DNA of 64,000 nt from Aselliscus stoliczkanus (GCA_033961575.1 CM066740.1:88643117-88707116); one strand, 5' to 3'. Positions 35,076 through 49,336 are shown, numbered from the stretch's first letter. Notes: generated by a model from the letters alone, not told the origin. Numbers and translations are program-made.

Positions 35076-35539
35076 TGCACACCATAAACAAGATCATTAT
35101 TATAACCTTAATGACTTGTAAAGTTTTTATTCACACACATATCTTCTGGCATCTGAAAAAGCTATGTCTTATTTTTGCTTAGCCATAGAACATTTTGCTT
35201 GGGGGGAGGACATGGGATCTAGTTTGAGCTTAATTTTGCTGGGCCTCTGTTGCCTCATTTGTAAAAAGAGATGATTTTTAATTGACACTGTTTAAGATTT
35301 CGTTAGGCCCTCAAAGCGTGTGTATTCCATGGGGATGTCATAGCTGTTGACATAAACAGCATTTGGAAAACTATAAAGCATAATCTTATTCATGCTTGAA
35401 AAGCTGAGTTGTGAAGCCTAAGTTAGACAGTCATTTAATTTTTTTCCCTTGGGGATACTTGGATCAAGTAAGCAGAGCCCCCCCCGCCCCACCCACCCCA
35501 TCCCCGGGCTCCCACTCCATGCCCCCTCGTCATTCAGCA

Positions 35540-35830
35540 CCAGTTCCCCGAATTCCCCATGCTGCTCTTTCCTCTGGTTTTACTCCTGCTTTCCCCTCTA
35601 TCTGGAGTGCCATGTTTCCTTCCTGTCACCTGACAGACTCCTGCTCCTTAAAAAAGGCAAGGTTCAGCTCAGGCCCTGACACCCCCACCCCACCCCAGGC
35701 TAGGAGACTTTCCTGGGATCCCATGAGCCCCTTAACCCTTTGACTGGACCTGGTAGTTTCTCCCATTAGACTCTTTTAGGGCAGGGACATGTGGTGTGTG
35801 TCTGTCCCCATGTCTCAACACACAGCCCAC
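35540..35830 (+). repeat. L2 LINE 3' fragment, sense
   Basis: It contains 'tctggagtgccatgtttcct', 'aaggcaaggttcagctcagg' and 'ttagggcagggacatgtgg', following the L2 3' region in order. Confidence 0.65.
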
Positions 35831-35834
35831 ACCA

Positions 35835-36025
35835 ACATTCATTTCATTCCCATTTTGTTCATGATCATCCTCCCACTTAAAATCTTCACCAAACCCCATC
35901 AAGTGTAGGCTCCATTGTTTAGTTCACCTCTGGTGTATAGGTGAAGAAAGTGAGGCTTTGGGTGGGTGAGGTGGTAAAGCCTGAGTTACAACCAGACGGA
36001 GGGACTCCGGAACTCCAGCTTTTAA
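35835..36025 (-). repeat. MIR SINE, antisense, diverged
   Basis: It contains 'ataggtgaagaaagtgaggc', 'gtggtaaagcctgagttaca' and 'aactccagcttttaacca', an eroded antisense MIR core. Confidence 0.5.
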
Positions 36026-36719
36026 CCAGATACCCCTACGTGTGAGGTTTATATGAAGGTGGAAGAGGAGAAAAGATCAAAATGAAAATGCTGTAAAGGA
36101 TTGAAATCTGACAATTGATAATTACGACAGTATTCATTATGCAGAACCTAGTGGTTTACCAAGAATGAGCTTATTCTGCTTGGTCTTTTAGTAACTGGTG
36201 GACGTTGAGGGACAGTAATTGGCCACTGATGGGCTAGAAATGAATAGTTCTGGAACGGGGGAACATTAAGTTGGGTGTGAAATTTGTAGAACCACTTTTA
36301 AGTCTCAGACCTAACAAGCTCCAATTTTTAAAAAGGCTTGTCTCCAAAAATGCTTTTGGAAAACAGATCACATGAGGTGTGTGCAGCCATTTAAAATGTG
36401 TGTGCATAAAGTGTGTATGCACTGGTGAAAACATTTAAAGTAGTCAAAATGGTTGTACTTTTAGGGTGGTGAACCTTGTGGTTTTAAAATACTTTTCCAA
36501 AAAATTAAGAAACAAAAGATAATACAAATGATCTGAGGATGGAGAAAGCGACTCTAAGAGTAACACACCAAAAGTAGGAACTGTGAAAGAAATTATTCGT
36601 TTGATGACTTTAAAATAATTAAAATGCCAGAAATTAAAAGGCAAATGGAAAACTGAGAAAAATACTGTAACTTATAAGCAAATTTACTTTCCTTACTATA
36701 GATAGCTTATAAAAGAAGG

Positions 36720-37385
36720 AGCAAGAAACATGAAAAAAATTTCAGCTTCCCTAGCAGTATTCCTAGAAATGCAAATCAGCGAGATAACTGTTTTTAAAAG
36801 TTTTGGCGCACATTAAAAAATAAGCTATGTCTGGTGTGGATGTGGAGAAATGAGCCTACTAATATGTTGCTCAAAAGAGTATAATTTAGTATGAGTTTTC
36901 TGAGAAATATATAACAAAAGCTTATAAAATATGTATGTACTTTGGAATAGCTAATCCATTTCTAAGGATTAGGTCTAAGAAAATTTTTAAAACGACAGAT
37001 TAATCTGTCATGGGTACAGTTATTTAACTAATGCCCTCTTGAGCATTTGTTTTCAGTTTTTGCTGTTAAGGATGATAATTTCAGCATTGTTTAGATAAAC
37101 CTTTGCATGTCTCTAATACTGTATTTAGTGATTATTCAGTGGGCACTAAATGACAAAAACACACCATAAAACAACATAGGTAACATGTAACAATTTTTCG
37201 ATGTGTGTGAATATATGCATTAAAGGAAGATAATAAACTAAAATATTAATAGTGATTATCTCTGAGCAGTGGAATAATGGGTTTAGTTTCTTTTGGGTTT
37301 TTTTCCCTCCAATTTTCTATAGTGCACATGTATTTATAATAGAAAGGACTAATTTATGTAAAACAATTTAAAAAGCAGTAGAAGC
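36720..37385 (+). repeat. Old L1 (L1M/HAL1-like) 3' region, sense
   Basis: It contains 'agaaatgcaaatcagcgaga', 'tggtgtggatgtggagaaat', 'taggtctaagaaaattttt' and 'gattatctctgagcagtgga', in the order of the L1M 3' region. It is heavily diverged with no open frame. Confidence 0.6.
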
Positions 37386-40300
37386 AGCAGGCCTTAAGAG
37401 CATGCTGTTTCTTAGTTTAACCCTCTGTCAGGCTCAACTGATCTCACAGATTGTTTTGAATTTCTATTGATTTTTATACTGAATTTATGTAATAAACATA
37501 TTATTTTTACTTTGTGGCAAATTAAAATTTCATTCTGAATAAATAAGCATGCTTACATGTTATTTTCAGTTTAAATAAATAAATGTCATACATGCATCTG
37601 GTAGATGCATTGCGCCTGAAGGAGGGTTAATGCTGAAATCACTTGGGTGTCTGTGCTACTGCAGGTCCCTTTCCAGGTGTGGTGCCCGGAGAGTAAATAA
37701 CCTGACTCCTGGCGGGCTGTATTTCCTGCTGTCAAGTTTCACCTTTGCTGCCTAATCTTCCCATTCTTGGCCCCATATCTTAATCTTTCAGCTACTTCAG
37801 TCCTCTCAAGTTTCATGCCCTCAGTGAAACTGTCTTAGTCTCATATAGCTCATTTATGTTTTGGTATTTTATTAAAACACTGGATTATATACTGATGAAT
37901 TGTGTGGAAGTTTCCTTTTCTTAGTGAGAGTGTGAGCTTCCTGTCCTCTTTTGCTTAGCTCACAATGCTCTGTGATAGTAGATGTATTTTTAAACTGTTG
38001 TCATTATGCTTAAGAACATAAATTTGCTAAAAAATTGGGGGGGAAAATTCAGCACTTTGTGCTATAGCTTGGAAAATTGAAAGGTTACTGTGAATTTAAG
38101 AAGTGTATTCTAAATGACAAATTAGGAATATTGTTGGAGTTATGAGAAAGTAGGTGCACAGAAATGCATCACAAAATATCAGAGAAAAAAAATGCCTTTT
38201 TTATGTAGAAATTAGTTAAGTACACACTAAAGTAGCCGTGTGCCTGGGCTGCATCGAAAGTTACAACCTGGGAGAAAGGCCAGGAAGACCAGACCTCACT
38301 ACGGGATGGACGAGGCCTGCTCTGCTCAGACTCAAAGGGTAGCTCTGAAATCGGGGTGACAGGGACAAACCAGCCGTGGACCATAGACTTGGCAGACCCA
38401 CCGGAACCCCAGAGAGCGCCAGGCTCATCTTTGGGAACTGGGAGACGTTTGGTTTGGGGAAGTGTGGAGAAGACAAAGTCCAAGGTGGTTTCTTCTGACT
38501 TCTCCCAGCTTACAGATTCAAATCCGTACAAGATTTACTTGCAGGTGCATCTTACCTGCAATTACGCCATTATTTATTCAGCCAAACACGCGTTGGTGAC
38601 TGCAGCTGCTCCCTTCAGCTTTCTGCTTGCCAGTGCCTCACTTTGGACAGAAGTCTTTCCTCCGCTTTCCTGGTTGAAGGTAGACTGGGACACGGGTGCA
38701 GGACTGTTTCACTAGCCAGTCATCAGATGGAGACTCCAAATCAAAGGCCCTCCTGTTGGATACGGACCCAGAAGACAGAAGGGAAGGCCCAGGGACACTT
38801 CTGCTGAGTAGCCTTGCCCTGAGTTAGCTCCTCGGTGACAAGGCAGTGTTCTGGGTAGGCCACCGCCCTGGGTGGGGTGTGGTTTGGCTTGATTGGGGCA
38901 TACCTGGTGAAGCATATTTTGCAAGTCATCACTTTGGACATTATGCAGTGTTTGTATTGGTCACTGTTATTTTTATAATGTGGGGGAGGAAGAAATTTTC
39001 CTCGATCCTTCAAGGTTCTTTCGGCTGGTCTAATAGTTAAGTCAATGTGAGAGAGATTAATGAGGAAATAACCACATGTAATTACATGCGTGCATGTGGG
39101 AACCGCACATACAGGAGAGTGTCAGAGACCCCCAGTATGTAAGAGGCTCAGCCAGAAAGTGAAAATGCGGTGTGTAGGACTTCTGAGTGAAGGGTGAGGG
39201 CAGGCGCCCTGGGCTTCAGTGGGAGGAGGAAAGGCATTTGCAGGGTCGAGAATTAGAAGTTTGCCCTGCTCTATTGACAGGCCATAAAAAAATGATTTCT
39301 GGCAGTTACTCGAATTACGGGCAAGGCCCCAAACTTAAATTGTTTAAGGGAAAGGTAGAAGTTTCTTGTGAACCCACAGGGCTTCCATTCCCTCCAGCTC
39401 AAAAGTAATCCACATGCCAAAACGTGACACATTCTGGGGGGGTTTGGTCTGCACCCTTTCAGTAAGAAAAGGAGCTCAGCTTTACCACTCCATGTTACTG
39501 CATTTTCAGTATTTTTATTTGTTTAGAGCAATATTTGCCCGTCTATATTCTGTGACATGATAAGCATGGGAGTGGGAGGGTGGATCTGTGAATAAATAAA
39601 TTTAGGAAATGCTAGGTTGCATCTTGAGGGGCCTTGAATGTATTTAGTATACACATAAACCTCCCTGCTCTTACAGGGACATGTATATCTTACAGGGTAT
39701 GTACATGTATGTCCACATAAGGTTACCCTCAGTCTAATGATAGCCTTTGAGTGAAGAAAACATCCTCCCACATTGAAGAATGGATTTTGTTTTGTACAAC
39801 ATACCAGTTTTAGAATCACAGAATGTGACAAATGACGTGACTTGCAGTAGGATTGCATGTAGTAACGGATGTGTTCACTGTGTCCCCGTCTTTGGCGGGG
39901 CTGATTAGCATCCTGAAATCCTAGTGTTCTTTGGAGGGGTGCGGGACCCTGATGAGCAGAGCGATAGATGTGGTTGTTTGGAAAGGAAACGCTTCACTGT
40001 ATTCCTTGTTTAAAGCTAAATTCTAAAGGCTATTATAGGAAGTATCTAAAAAAATTAAAGCACATGGGTCCGCATTAATCCATGAGTAACGAGCGGCAGT
40101 GACAAAATCAAAGTGTGCGTCATTCACATTTTCTTGGTGGTGACGTGCACGTGTGCTTTTCAAACCTGGAAAATACTGGTTTGTAACAGTAACTGTAAAG
40201 ATACTATTTCCAGGACTTTTTTCTTTAAAAGGCTAAACTGCCTGAGTTTGAAAAGCCTTTCAGTCTGTTGAAAGTCACCCTTTCCTTCTCCTCTCGAAGG

Positions 40301-41084
40301 TTCTCTTAGATTCTTAACTGATACATTTTTGCTCAGTGGTTTCCAGAGTGTGAACACTGTTCACATGATATGTGAGGTCAAATTAGTTTGGAAAACGGAA
40401 CCAGGTCTGTTTTCTAGAGGAGGGGGTGTAACGTGCAGCGTTCCCCAAGCTTCTGGGCCCAGTTAGCGTTCTTTTTCTTGAATGGTCTCTTGGCATTAGC
40501 CTGTGGAGAACACTTGGCTCTTCAGGTTCTGTCATTTCGTCTCTTCCTGGGCTTTCAGGAGATAGCTCTCTGACCAGTGTGTTTTGTTGTGGGATGTTTC
40601 GGTTTTATTTTGGCCAAAGCAGTTCTGTGTCAACCCTTCTTAGTTCTTTGACTCAGAGGCCTTCTAACTGCCCTCTGCGCTCGTCCGAGTGGCTAGCCTG
40701 CCCTTCCGTCTCAGCTTGCCCCAAGCTGATCCCTTCGGCTCCCTGAGCCACACCCACCTTCTCGGTTTCCAGCATTCTGTCTGAGACTTTCATTTCTATC
40801 TCTTGTATTCACCTGTAGATCTCTGACAGGTGGATCCCCAGGTCCAGCAAACACAGACTGCCTGCCTGACCAGAGGTACACTGGTGGGAATTGGGCGAAG
40901 GGTGCTGCCCTGGTGTCATCAGCTATCAAGGGTGCTGTGAAATTTTCAGGCAGCGTTAATTTATTTACTTCATTTTGACTAAAAAAATAAGATGCTTGTT
41001 TTGTCACCTTTCTCTGAGTTTTTTATTGTTATTCAAGTGCCATGTTAAAATTCCAGACATCTTGTGAGCTTTGTAGCAGAGTTA

Positions 41085-41235
41085 ATATGAATAGTAGCAG
41101 ATGCTTACTGTGCACAAAGTGCTTTCCTTAACATTGTACGTAACGTGTGTTCCTCCCAACAAGCCACCTCGTAAGGTCGATGCTGTCATTATCCCCCTTA
41201 CAGATAGTTCCAGGCACAGGAGGGGAGGAAGCCAG
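41085..41235 (-). repeat. MIR SINE fragment, antisense
   Basis: It contains 'cagatgcttactgtgcacaa', 'agtgctttccttaacattgt' and 'attatcccccttacagatag', resembling the antisense 3' half of MIR. Confidence 0.55.
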
Positions 41236-42609
41236 TGAGTGTGGAGCCCCGACTGTGAAGTCCCACAAACCCACGGTTCTGGGGGAACTGCCTGAAATAG
41301 TCATGTCACTGTGTGATGTGGCTCCTTCTTGACTTGTTTCTACAGTAAGAGCTGCATTTTGTAGGCTCACCCGTACACAGAGGCTACCGAAATACAAGAT
41401 GCACTGGAGAAACCTACCTTATGTTCTGTGAGCTCCTTTTCTGTGTCACTTTTTTGAGGAGTCCCAGTTGCTGTTGACTAATTCATTCTTATGGCCACAT
41501 ATAAAGGGATAGTCGAGATCCTCAATTTGAAAAACATACATACTGTAAACAGATAATCATGATCAAATCTGATACCATTTTTTTCCTTGTTTTAAAGTGA
41601 ATGAAAATGCTTGGAAATAAAATGGATGCAAGTACCAAGCCAGATCATTGAATAAATGTGTTTAGAAAATTACCGTGCTGAAGTGGGAACTGAAATTTGG
41701 TCCTTCGCAGTTAGAGCTAGTTGACATGGACAGACCGTCTGTGTAGCTCCTGGTAAATCTCTAGTGGTTACAGTTGTCTGCACATTTCCAAGTTTTCTAA
41801 AGCAGTTTGTATCAGTGATGCCTGTGTCACCCCACGTGGAACTCACGTGGTGATTAAAGCAGAAGGACGTTGCCAGCCGACTTAAATTCACTTATGAATT
41901 GAACAATATTTAAGATTTTGTATGTGAGTTTTTAGGATTTAAAAGGACCCTGTTCTATTAATTAATTGTTCAAGTATCCAGTTTATGAGGATGAAAAGTT
42001 CCCCAATACTAAGATGTTCATAGAAGAAAATTCCATGCTTACTAACACCTGAAATTTCTCCTAATTACAAAATTGTGTGTGTTTGGGGGAATGAATTGAA
42101 TTTGCATGTTTCTGTGTTACATAATGAATGAGACAGAGATTGTTCTCCAGGAGAAAGCAGCTTTATTAATTCATTTCCTATAAGTTTGAGGACCTAAGAT
42201 TTCAAAGCTTTGCTAGCTTTTTTAGGAAGTAGAAGGAGGAGGCATAGAGAGAACTAAATGGTGACGCTTTAAATACATTTGCTCTTATCCTACCTCAGAA
42301 TTATGGGTCCTGGCCTTGTTTCTTACTTTTTTAAAGCCATCAGTTTTACCGTTTTTATGGCTTGTTTGAATAATTATATTTCTCTTAAATTGCATACATA
42401 ATGTAAATGTTGTATTCTTCCCCCATTTCTCTCAGTACTGATACTATGCTGGTAGAAAATAAAATGACATGTAATGAACCATGTTCCAGCATGTTCCTTA
42501 TTTTGTAGTAGTTCTGTAGTTTGATGAGCTGAGTGGTTTTTTTGTGTTGTTTTAAAAAAAATTTTAAGTATCATCAGCGATTCAGGTATGTCCTGCACAT
42601 GGAGTAGTC

Positions 42610-42700
42610 AGTTCACCAGTATTTCTGAGCACCTGCAGTGTGCCAAGGTGTGGTGGGTTCACCTGGGAATTAGGTCCCTGCCCTCCAGCCACAGCCCAAA
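42610..42700 (-). repeat. L2 LINE 3' end fragment, antisense
   Basis: The text 'cagtatttctgagcacctgc', 'agtgtgccaaggtg' and 'aggtccctgccctccagcc' is eroded antisense L2 terminus. Confidence 0.5.
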
Positions 42701-43054
42701 GCCCACAGGTCAGAGGTGTTGCTTCCTTTAAACCTAAAAGTCCTGGAGCCAAATACTGTTTAGAGAGAACCTTTCATTGATAGATTTTTCCATTTTTACA
42801 CTAAAAGGTATAAATTTAAAATCCATGTATTAAAACATCCATTACTCAAATAACAATAATTTGCAAAATAGCCCAATTATGAATTAAGGAAAATAATCAG
42901 CAAATATAGTATTTGATATTCAATACCAGCTTTTTGTGTACTCATGTTTTCTAGATTACAAAATACAAGTATATTGCATGAGAAAAACATAAAATCAAAA
43001 GTAAGCCTCAGCTTTAATTTTTTTGCTTTTGTTTTGATTTTTTTTTTAAAGACT

Positions 43055-43057
<3 letters not shown>

Positions 43058-43097
<40 letters not shown>

Positions 43098-44580
43098 GGC
43101 AATTGTAGGTTCACAGCAAAATTTAGAGGAAGGTGTACGAGTTTCCCATATACTCCCTGTCCCCTCCCCTCCTACATGCACAGCCTCCCCTGTTATCAGC
43201 ATCCTCACCTGAGGGGTACATTTGTTACAGTCTGTGAACCTCCAGTGACACATCATAAGCACCCAAAGTGCATAGCTGACATTAGGGTTCACCCTGGGTG
43301 TTGAACATTCTGTGGGTTTGGACAGATGCTTAATGATGTGTGTCTATCATGACAGTGTCATAGGACACACAGTATCTTCACTGCCCTAAAAATCCTCTCT
43401 GCTCTGCCTGTTTCTCTGTCCCCTCTCCTAACCCTGGGGAACCACTGATCTTTTTACTGTCTCCATAGTTTTGCCTTTTCGAATGATGGCATGTAGTTGG
43501 AATTATACAGTACATAGCCTTTTTAGATTGGCTTCCTTGACCTAGTAATATGCCTTTAAGGTTCCTTCATGTCTTTTCATGGCTTGACACCTTGTTTCTT
43601 TTTAATGCTGAGTAATATTCCATTGTCTGGGTGCACCACAACTTATTTATACATTCACCTACTGAAGAACACCTTGGTTTCTTCCAGGTTTTAGCGATTT
43701 TAAATGAAGCTGCTGTACACACCCATGTGCAGGTTTCTGTATGGACATACGCAAGCTTTCAGTTCATTGGGTAAATACCAAGGAGCATAGTTGCTGGATT
43801 GTATGAATGAAAATATATTTTTTACAAAAAGTGTTTAACCAAAATTAAAATTGAAATTTTTTCTAAATGATTGCTGGATCACATGGTGAGTGTGTTTAAT
43901 TTTGTTAAGCCGCCAAACTGTCTCCCAGAGTGGCTGCGCCATTTGCCTCCCACCAGCAGCGACTGAGAGTTCCTGTGGCTCCACAGCCTCGTCACCATTT
44001 GGTGGTGTCTGTGGTTTGGATTTGGGCCATTCTAGTAGGGGTGTGGTGGTGTCTTGATGTTTTAGTTTGCTTTTCCCTGATGAGATAGTGTGGAGCATCT
44101 TTTCATGTGCTTATTAGCCATCTGTATATATTCTTTGGTGAGGTCTCTGGCCCTTTTTTTTTAAATTAAAGTTTATTGGGATGACAATTGTTAGTAAAGT
44201 TACATAGGTTTCAAGTGTACAATTCTGTAGTACATCATCTATGTATCACATTGTGTGTTCACCACCCAGAGTCAGTTCTCCTTCCATCACCACATATTTA
44301 ATTGACCAATATTTTTAATCAAGTGGTTTTCTTAATTGAGTTTTAAGAATTCTTTATATATTTTGGCTAACAGTCCTTTATCAGATGTCTTTTGGAAATA
44401 TTGTCTCCTACTCTGTGGCTTGTCTTCTCATTTTCTTCTTGTGGTTTTTGGTCAGTTGTTTTGGGGGATAGATTCCTGAAACTTGAGATGGCTGGGTCAA
44501 AGGATAAATGCATTTGTAAATTACTGTGTGTGTCGTTGACCATTCCCACCAGCAATAGTGACGTGGTTTTGAATTTTTAA
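43058..44580 (-). repeat. Old L1 3' end, antisense, with a 38-T tail
   Basis: It begins with 38 T (43,058-43,095), the antisense A-tail. Then come 'gggcaattgtaggttcacag', 'gagtaatattccattgtctg' and 'gtaaataccaaggagcatag', and further on 'tcttcatatatt'-like and 'aacagtcctttatcagatg' blocks of L1M. A second, different L1 3' end is inserted at about 44,153-44,320. Confidence 0.75.
44153..44320 (-). repeat. Second L1 3' end, antisense, nested
   Basis: A T-run leads to 'gtttattgggatgacaattg', 'ttagtaaagttacataggtt' and 'gtgtgttcaccacccagagt', a separate L1 3'UTR type, within the L1 that spans 43,058-44,580. Confidence 0.65.
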
Positions 44581-45247
44581 TATACTGGTATGAAATTCTG
44601 GAACTCAAAGATAAATTTTGGAGGTTTGAAAGTACAAGTTTGAGAGACAGCCCTTGTCATCCTTAATTCGTACCTTACCTATGGCCCCCATGTCCCATCA
44701 GCTCAGTTACCATAATTTCTACTATGTGTGATTTTAAGCACCTGGCCTTTCTTTTTCTGTTGCTGGGCACCTAAATTGAGCCAGTATCTCAACTCTAATA
44801 GCCCCCCAGTTAATGTCACTGCCTTTCCTCCCAAGTCCACGGAGCCGTTGGACGAGTGCTTCTAAAGCCTTCTTGGTCACTGTAGCCTGGAGTGACTTCC
44901 TTCAGACCCTCTGAACTCGTCCTGCAGTTTTTGTCTATATGTTTAATATGGTGGTGTCATGAATGCCACCTGACAGTTCTTCCTGGAGCTTCAGCTAATC
45001 TTTCAAATTACATTTCCACGTGCTTATATGTGCTGCAGGGAAATAAGAACCCCTCTATTGGTAACATATCTAGTAGCAGTTTGAAGAGTTTCTCTCTGGT
45101 AGAACACCAAGCCCACTGCTGGTCCCGGAGCTAAGGACCCTGCATGTATACACCGCCCAGTCATTGGAGAGATGTGTTGCTTTCTGTGAGTGAACTGAAT
45201 TTGACCCAAAGAGGTTTATAGTTAGCATGCTTTAAAGCTGTCTATTT

Positions 45248-45755
45248 TTTTTTTTTTTACGGTTTATTGAGGTATAATCTGCATACCATGAAATTCACTG
45301 GTTTAAATGTGTAATTCAGTGATTTTTAGTGAAGTTACAGAGTTGTGCAGCCGTCACCACAAACCAGCTTTAGAACACTCGCATCACCCCCACAAGATGC
45401 CTTGTGCCTCTTCATAGGCACTCTCCCCTCCCCCAGCCAGGCACTAATCTGTCTTCTGCAGTCTGCCTATTCTGCAGATTTCATATAAAAAATGGAATCA
45501 AGTAATATGTGATCTTTCACATCTGGCTTTCACTTAGCGTAATGTTTTTGAGGTTCAGCCATGCTGTAGCATCTATCAGTACTCAATTGTTTATATGACA
45601 TTTTGATTATCCACTTACCTGTGGATGGCATTTGGGTTGTTCCACCTTGGGGCTGTTACAAGTACTGTGGTGTCAGCATACGTGTACAGGTCTTTGGGAG
45701 GACGTGTTTTCTTGGTAGGGGGTAGATACCTAGTAGTAGAATTGATGGGTGATGT
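45248..45755 (-). repeat. L1 3' end, antisense
   Basis: A T-run is followed by 'ggtttattgaggtataatct', 'gcataccatgaaattcactg', 'gtgcagccgtcaccacaaac' and 'tagtagtagaattgatgggt', a standard old L1 3'UTR in reverse. The same type recurs at 55,240-56,290. Confidence 0.75.
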
Positions 45756-46619
45756 GGTCAACTTATGTTAACTGAACCTCGTCTCCTAATGCCCTGAATG
45801 TTTAATTGCTAACTTTGAGTAAAGACGTAAAAACAAGGCAGTTTGAGCAATTCTGATTCATTCAGGTCTTTGGGATTTGGCTTTGATTGGTTGTTTGAGA
45901 AATAGCAGAACCCATTTCCCAGTTGGGTTACGTGTTTATGTTGCTTCTCTTACTTTATAGCCATCGATTTAAAGGTTTTGAATGACTAAGTAGAGAGAAG
46001 GCTCAGTTAATGTCTCTAGAAAGTATGTTAGAAGATTAATTGGAATTTTTTTATGCTCGTCATTTGTAATTGTTTGAACTTAATTGTGATTATTCCCTTA
46101 GTTTTATATAGAGATGGAATAAAGTACTTCAGTTTTAGAAGTCAGTATAAATTTGGCAAGCCCGGACTTTCCGTGATGAGGCGCTACAGGCTGTCTGGGG
46201 GCCGAGGGCCCTTCCCGCTGTGCCTAGAACCTGTTCATTGACTGCACAAGTCATGTCTGCTTTTGCAGGATCTTTAAGATTCCTCCTTGATTAAAAGAGT
46301 GAAATTCAAAACTAATTAACATTCAAATATGAATGTTCAAATGCAATAGAAAGTTTTAAATAGTTGTGGGATGTAAGTATGCATAAATATCCAGTTCATG
46401 AATTTGCCGCTCTTCCTTGACCTGCTGGTTTGCGGTCCTTTGGACTTGTCGTTACACTCACGTCATGAACCCTTCACTTGTCTTTGTGCACGGTTTCTTT
46501 GGAAGCCATGTAATCACTCTGAAAAGCAAGTCTTGGTAGCACACTTTTTTGGGAACTGGAATCAGAACCTCCACCTTCCTGTGGAAACAGCTTGGGGGGT
46601 GGAGAGGGGTGAACCCGGT

Positions 46620-46830
46620 TTGGAAGCCACAGCACTGGGTCGGAACCCTTGCCACTCATTAGCGGAGTATCTCTGGGCAAATGGTTTAACATCCCCAAGC
46701 CCGAGTTTCCACGTCTGTAAGCAGACAGTACCGTGCAGAGAATATGGCTATGGTAAGGGCTCAGTGAAAGCGCCGAGCTCCTGTTGGCCGAGTCCAGCAC
46801 TGCGGCCTCTAGTAAATACTACGTCCTTGC
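46620..46830 (+). repeat. MIR SINE, sense
   Basis: It contains 'cttgccactcattagcggag', 'tatctctgggcaaatggttt' and 'gagtttccacgtctgtaagc', in MIR order. It accounts for much of the 182-codon open frame at 46,398-46,946. Confidence 0.65.
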
Positions 46831-46879
46831 CTGGCACAGTCAGCGGGCGTGGAGCCAGCGGTTCCGCTGGGTCGGCACT

Positions 46880-47200
46880 GCGGGGGGAGGTCATGGGTGT
46901 GGGTCGTGGAGCTCCTTCACAAGCAGGCGGAATGGCTGTGTGTTAGAAATCAGCCTGGGCGGCAGTGGGGAGGACGGATTGGAGGGGTGGGTCTAGTGAC
47001 TGGGAGACCAGAGGAAATTTTGTTTGTGCCCCAGGGGAGAGATGGTAACACCTAGACTCTAGCAGTTAGTTAGAGTGGACCTAAAGGGATGTGGGTGGAT
47101 GGAAAAGATGAGAAGGAGGCGGAATTGATGGAATGGACCTTACCTCGGGGGTCTGACTGGGGAGGAGCCGAAGCCGACCTGTCTTCCCACAGGCAAGACC
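46880..47200 (-). repeat. Possible L2 LINE fragment, antisense
   Basis: Purine-rich text such as 'gggaggacggattggagggg' and 'ggtggatggaaaagatgaga' resembles antisense L2 ORF2. It is weakly supported. Confidence 0.35.
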
Positions 47201-49314
47201 GGAGGGGGCGTGCGGCTGATCGAGGGGCACGGGGCAGGGGCAGGGAGGTCTGTGCGGTGAAGAAGGTGCTGCTTTCATTGCCTCCAGGATTTCGAGTTGG
47301 GCAGCTGAGGCGGCTGTTGACCAAGGGCGGGGGTTGTGTTCAGTTGGACTCTGAGCTTGTGGCCTCTGGGGTCCTGGGAGTTGAGGAGGAGCTGGGCTCA
47401 CAGGCGGGCGGGAGGGTCTGGTATTGTCCTCGCAAAGTGGGAGAGCGCCACAGCCACCCTGCTGTGGAGACCATTGCTGCTCCTCAAATTATTAAAGAAA
47501 ACTGGGCGCCTGTTACTAAAACCTGGGACAGAGCTTGCTGCCAAGTGTACAGCTGGAAGCTTCTTTTTCTTGCTAGATAGTGTTACCTAATCTCAGCTGT
47601 ATACTTCCAACCCAAGTTGGCTGAATCTGCCTCTTTTTCAGGTGTTGCATTCATTTAAAACTTTAATGGAATAGAAGAATTTCTAGTAGTCTTTAGGAAT
47701 TTCTCGGCTTGCGAGCTTTCCCGTCTAGGATCTAAATGGCATTGAGTATCCTTTAACCTGCTAAATTGTTTTCCCTTGTATGTATCGGCTAGATCATAGC
47801 ATGACGGCATGTCCCAGGTGTGTAAGGCGAGAAGGAGAGCCGTGCAGTGAACCCCGGCGCACCCGGTTGCCCGCCTCCCGGAGAGAGTCTCCAGCACCTG
47901 CAGGGCCGCGCGTGCCTCTTTCCAGTCCCGTCCCACCCCCACTCTGTGCCCTGAATGCCCCCCACACCCGTTCTCCTGCTTTTCTTTTTGTGTTTACTTC
48001 ATATGTTGTATAGGTTTGCTGAATTTTTGGTTAAAATTTTATTATGGAAAATAGGGCCTACAGTGGACCTATTGCTCAGCATTTTTTTTTTTTCTGGAAT
48101 ATTCTAAAGAAAATCTCAGCCATGATATCATTTTTACCCACAAGAGTATGTATCTACTAAGTATGGTTGTTTTGTTTTGTTTTAAACCTCAGCACAGTTA
48201 CACCAGCTGGCCAGGGCTGTATGGTCCTTAGAGCATCTTCCCGTCTTGTCTGGGGGATTGCCAGCCTTCTCTCCTCGCAGGAGTACTTTCTCTTTTTTTA
48301 AGAAAAACAATCGTATATATAAAAACTGTATCATACTATATATATTTCTCTGTCAGTATTCCTCTGTCGTTTTTTTCATTCAGGACTCTTTCTAAAATTC
48401 ATCCATGTTGAAGTATGCAACTGAAGTTGACTCAGTGTGTGTGGTCTGTGGCATGACTGTCCTGTAATTTATTTGTGAATTCTGCTGTTGGAGGTGTGGG
48501 TTGTTTCCAGGTTTGGGGGTTTTATTGTCCTCATAAAGGGTGCAGCGAATGCATGGGTTTGCGTATTTCTTGGGGTAGGTACAGAAGTTTCTCTAGGTCT
48601 AAATAAATGGTTTGGTTTGCTGTGCATTTCATGTGCCACACTGCAAGTAAAGGCCAGAGTGTTAGGCGTACTTTTAACCAAGTGTTAGAAAATAGTAATT
48701 GCTTTATTAATACCCAGGATCATTTAAATTTTAACCAGAAATGTTACTAAACTAGAAAAGCTAGATTTAGTCTTGGGTGTTTTTTTTTTTTAATGCTGAA
48801 TTTTAACCATTTTCATTAGCTCTAATATAGACTTTATTTTTAGAAGATCCTGTAACATTTTAATTTTTTTTATCTCTTTACGTTTTTCAAAAGCAATGTA
48901 ACTTAAGCAGCTATAGACAGTCCTTTTCTGAGAAACCCTGTCTCTCGCATCCCTGTCACAGTGACTTGGTAGTCTGCACATTGGCTTCTGCTGCAGCCTC
49001 TCCGTGTGTTTGGCCATTAGAAACGGAGGCAAATAGCAGGGCTGCATTCATGGGCAAAGTGGTATCTGGTCCCTTAAGTACTTGGAGTGAATTTGAGGAG
49101 CGGGCACAGCCCTGTTATTATTTTAAAGTGTATGGGTTGCCCCCCACCCCAGCGTAGAAATGTAGTTGTGTTCATTGAAGTCTTCTGAATTTATATTTAG
49201 GACTTGTCGGGAGAATAGCACATGAGGAGAGTGCACAGAGCTGACAGGTGAGGCGTGGGCCCTGCATCCCAGTCCAGGGCCACGGCCCTGCCTTGTAAAG
49301 CGGAGGCCATCCCC

Positions 49315-49336
49315 CACACACACACACACACACACA
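49315..49336. repeat. (CA)n microsatellite
   Basis: About 11 CA units lie in CUL1 intron 1. Confidence 0.9.

Noticed and set aside
46398..46946. 182-codon open frame in intron 1
   Set aside because: It overlaps a sense MIR, has no recognisable domain and no splice context.
47089..47580. 163-codon open frame in intron 1
   Set aside because: It lies in GC-rich, possibly L2-derived sequence, with other frames open as well and no domain.
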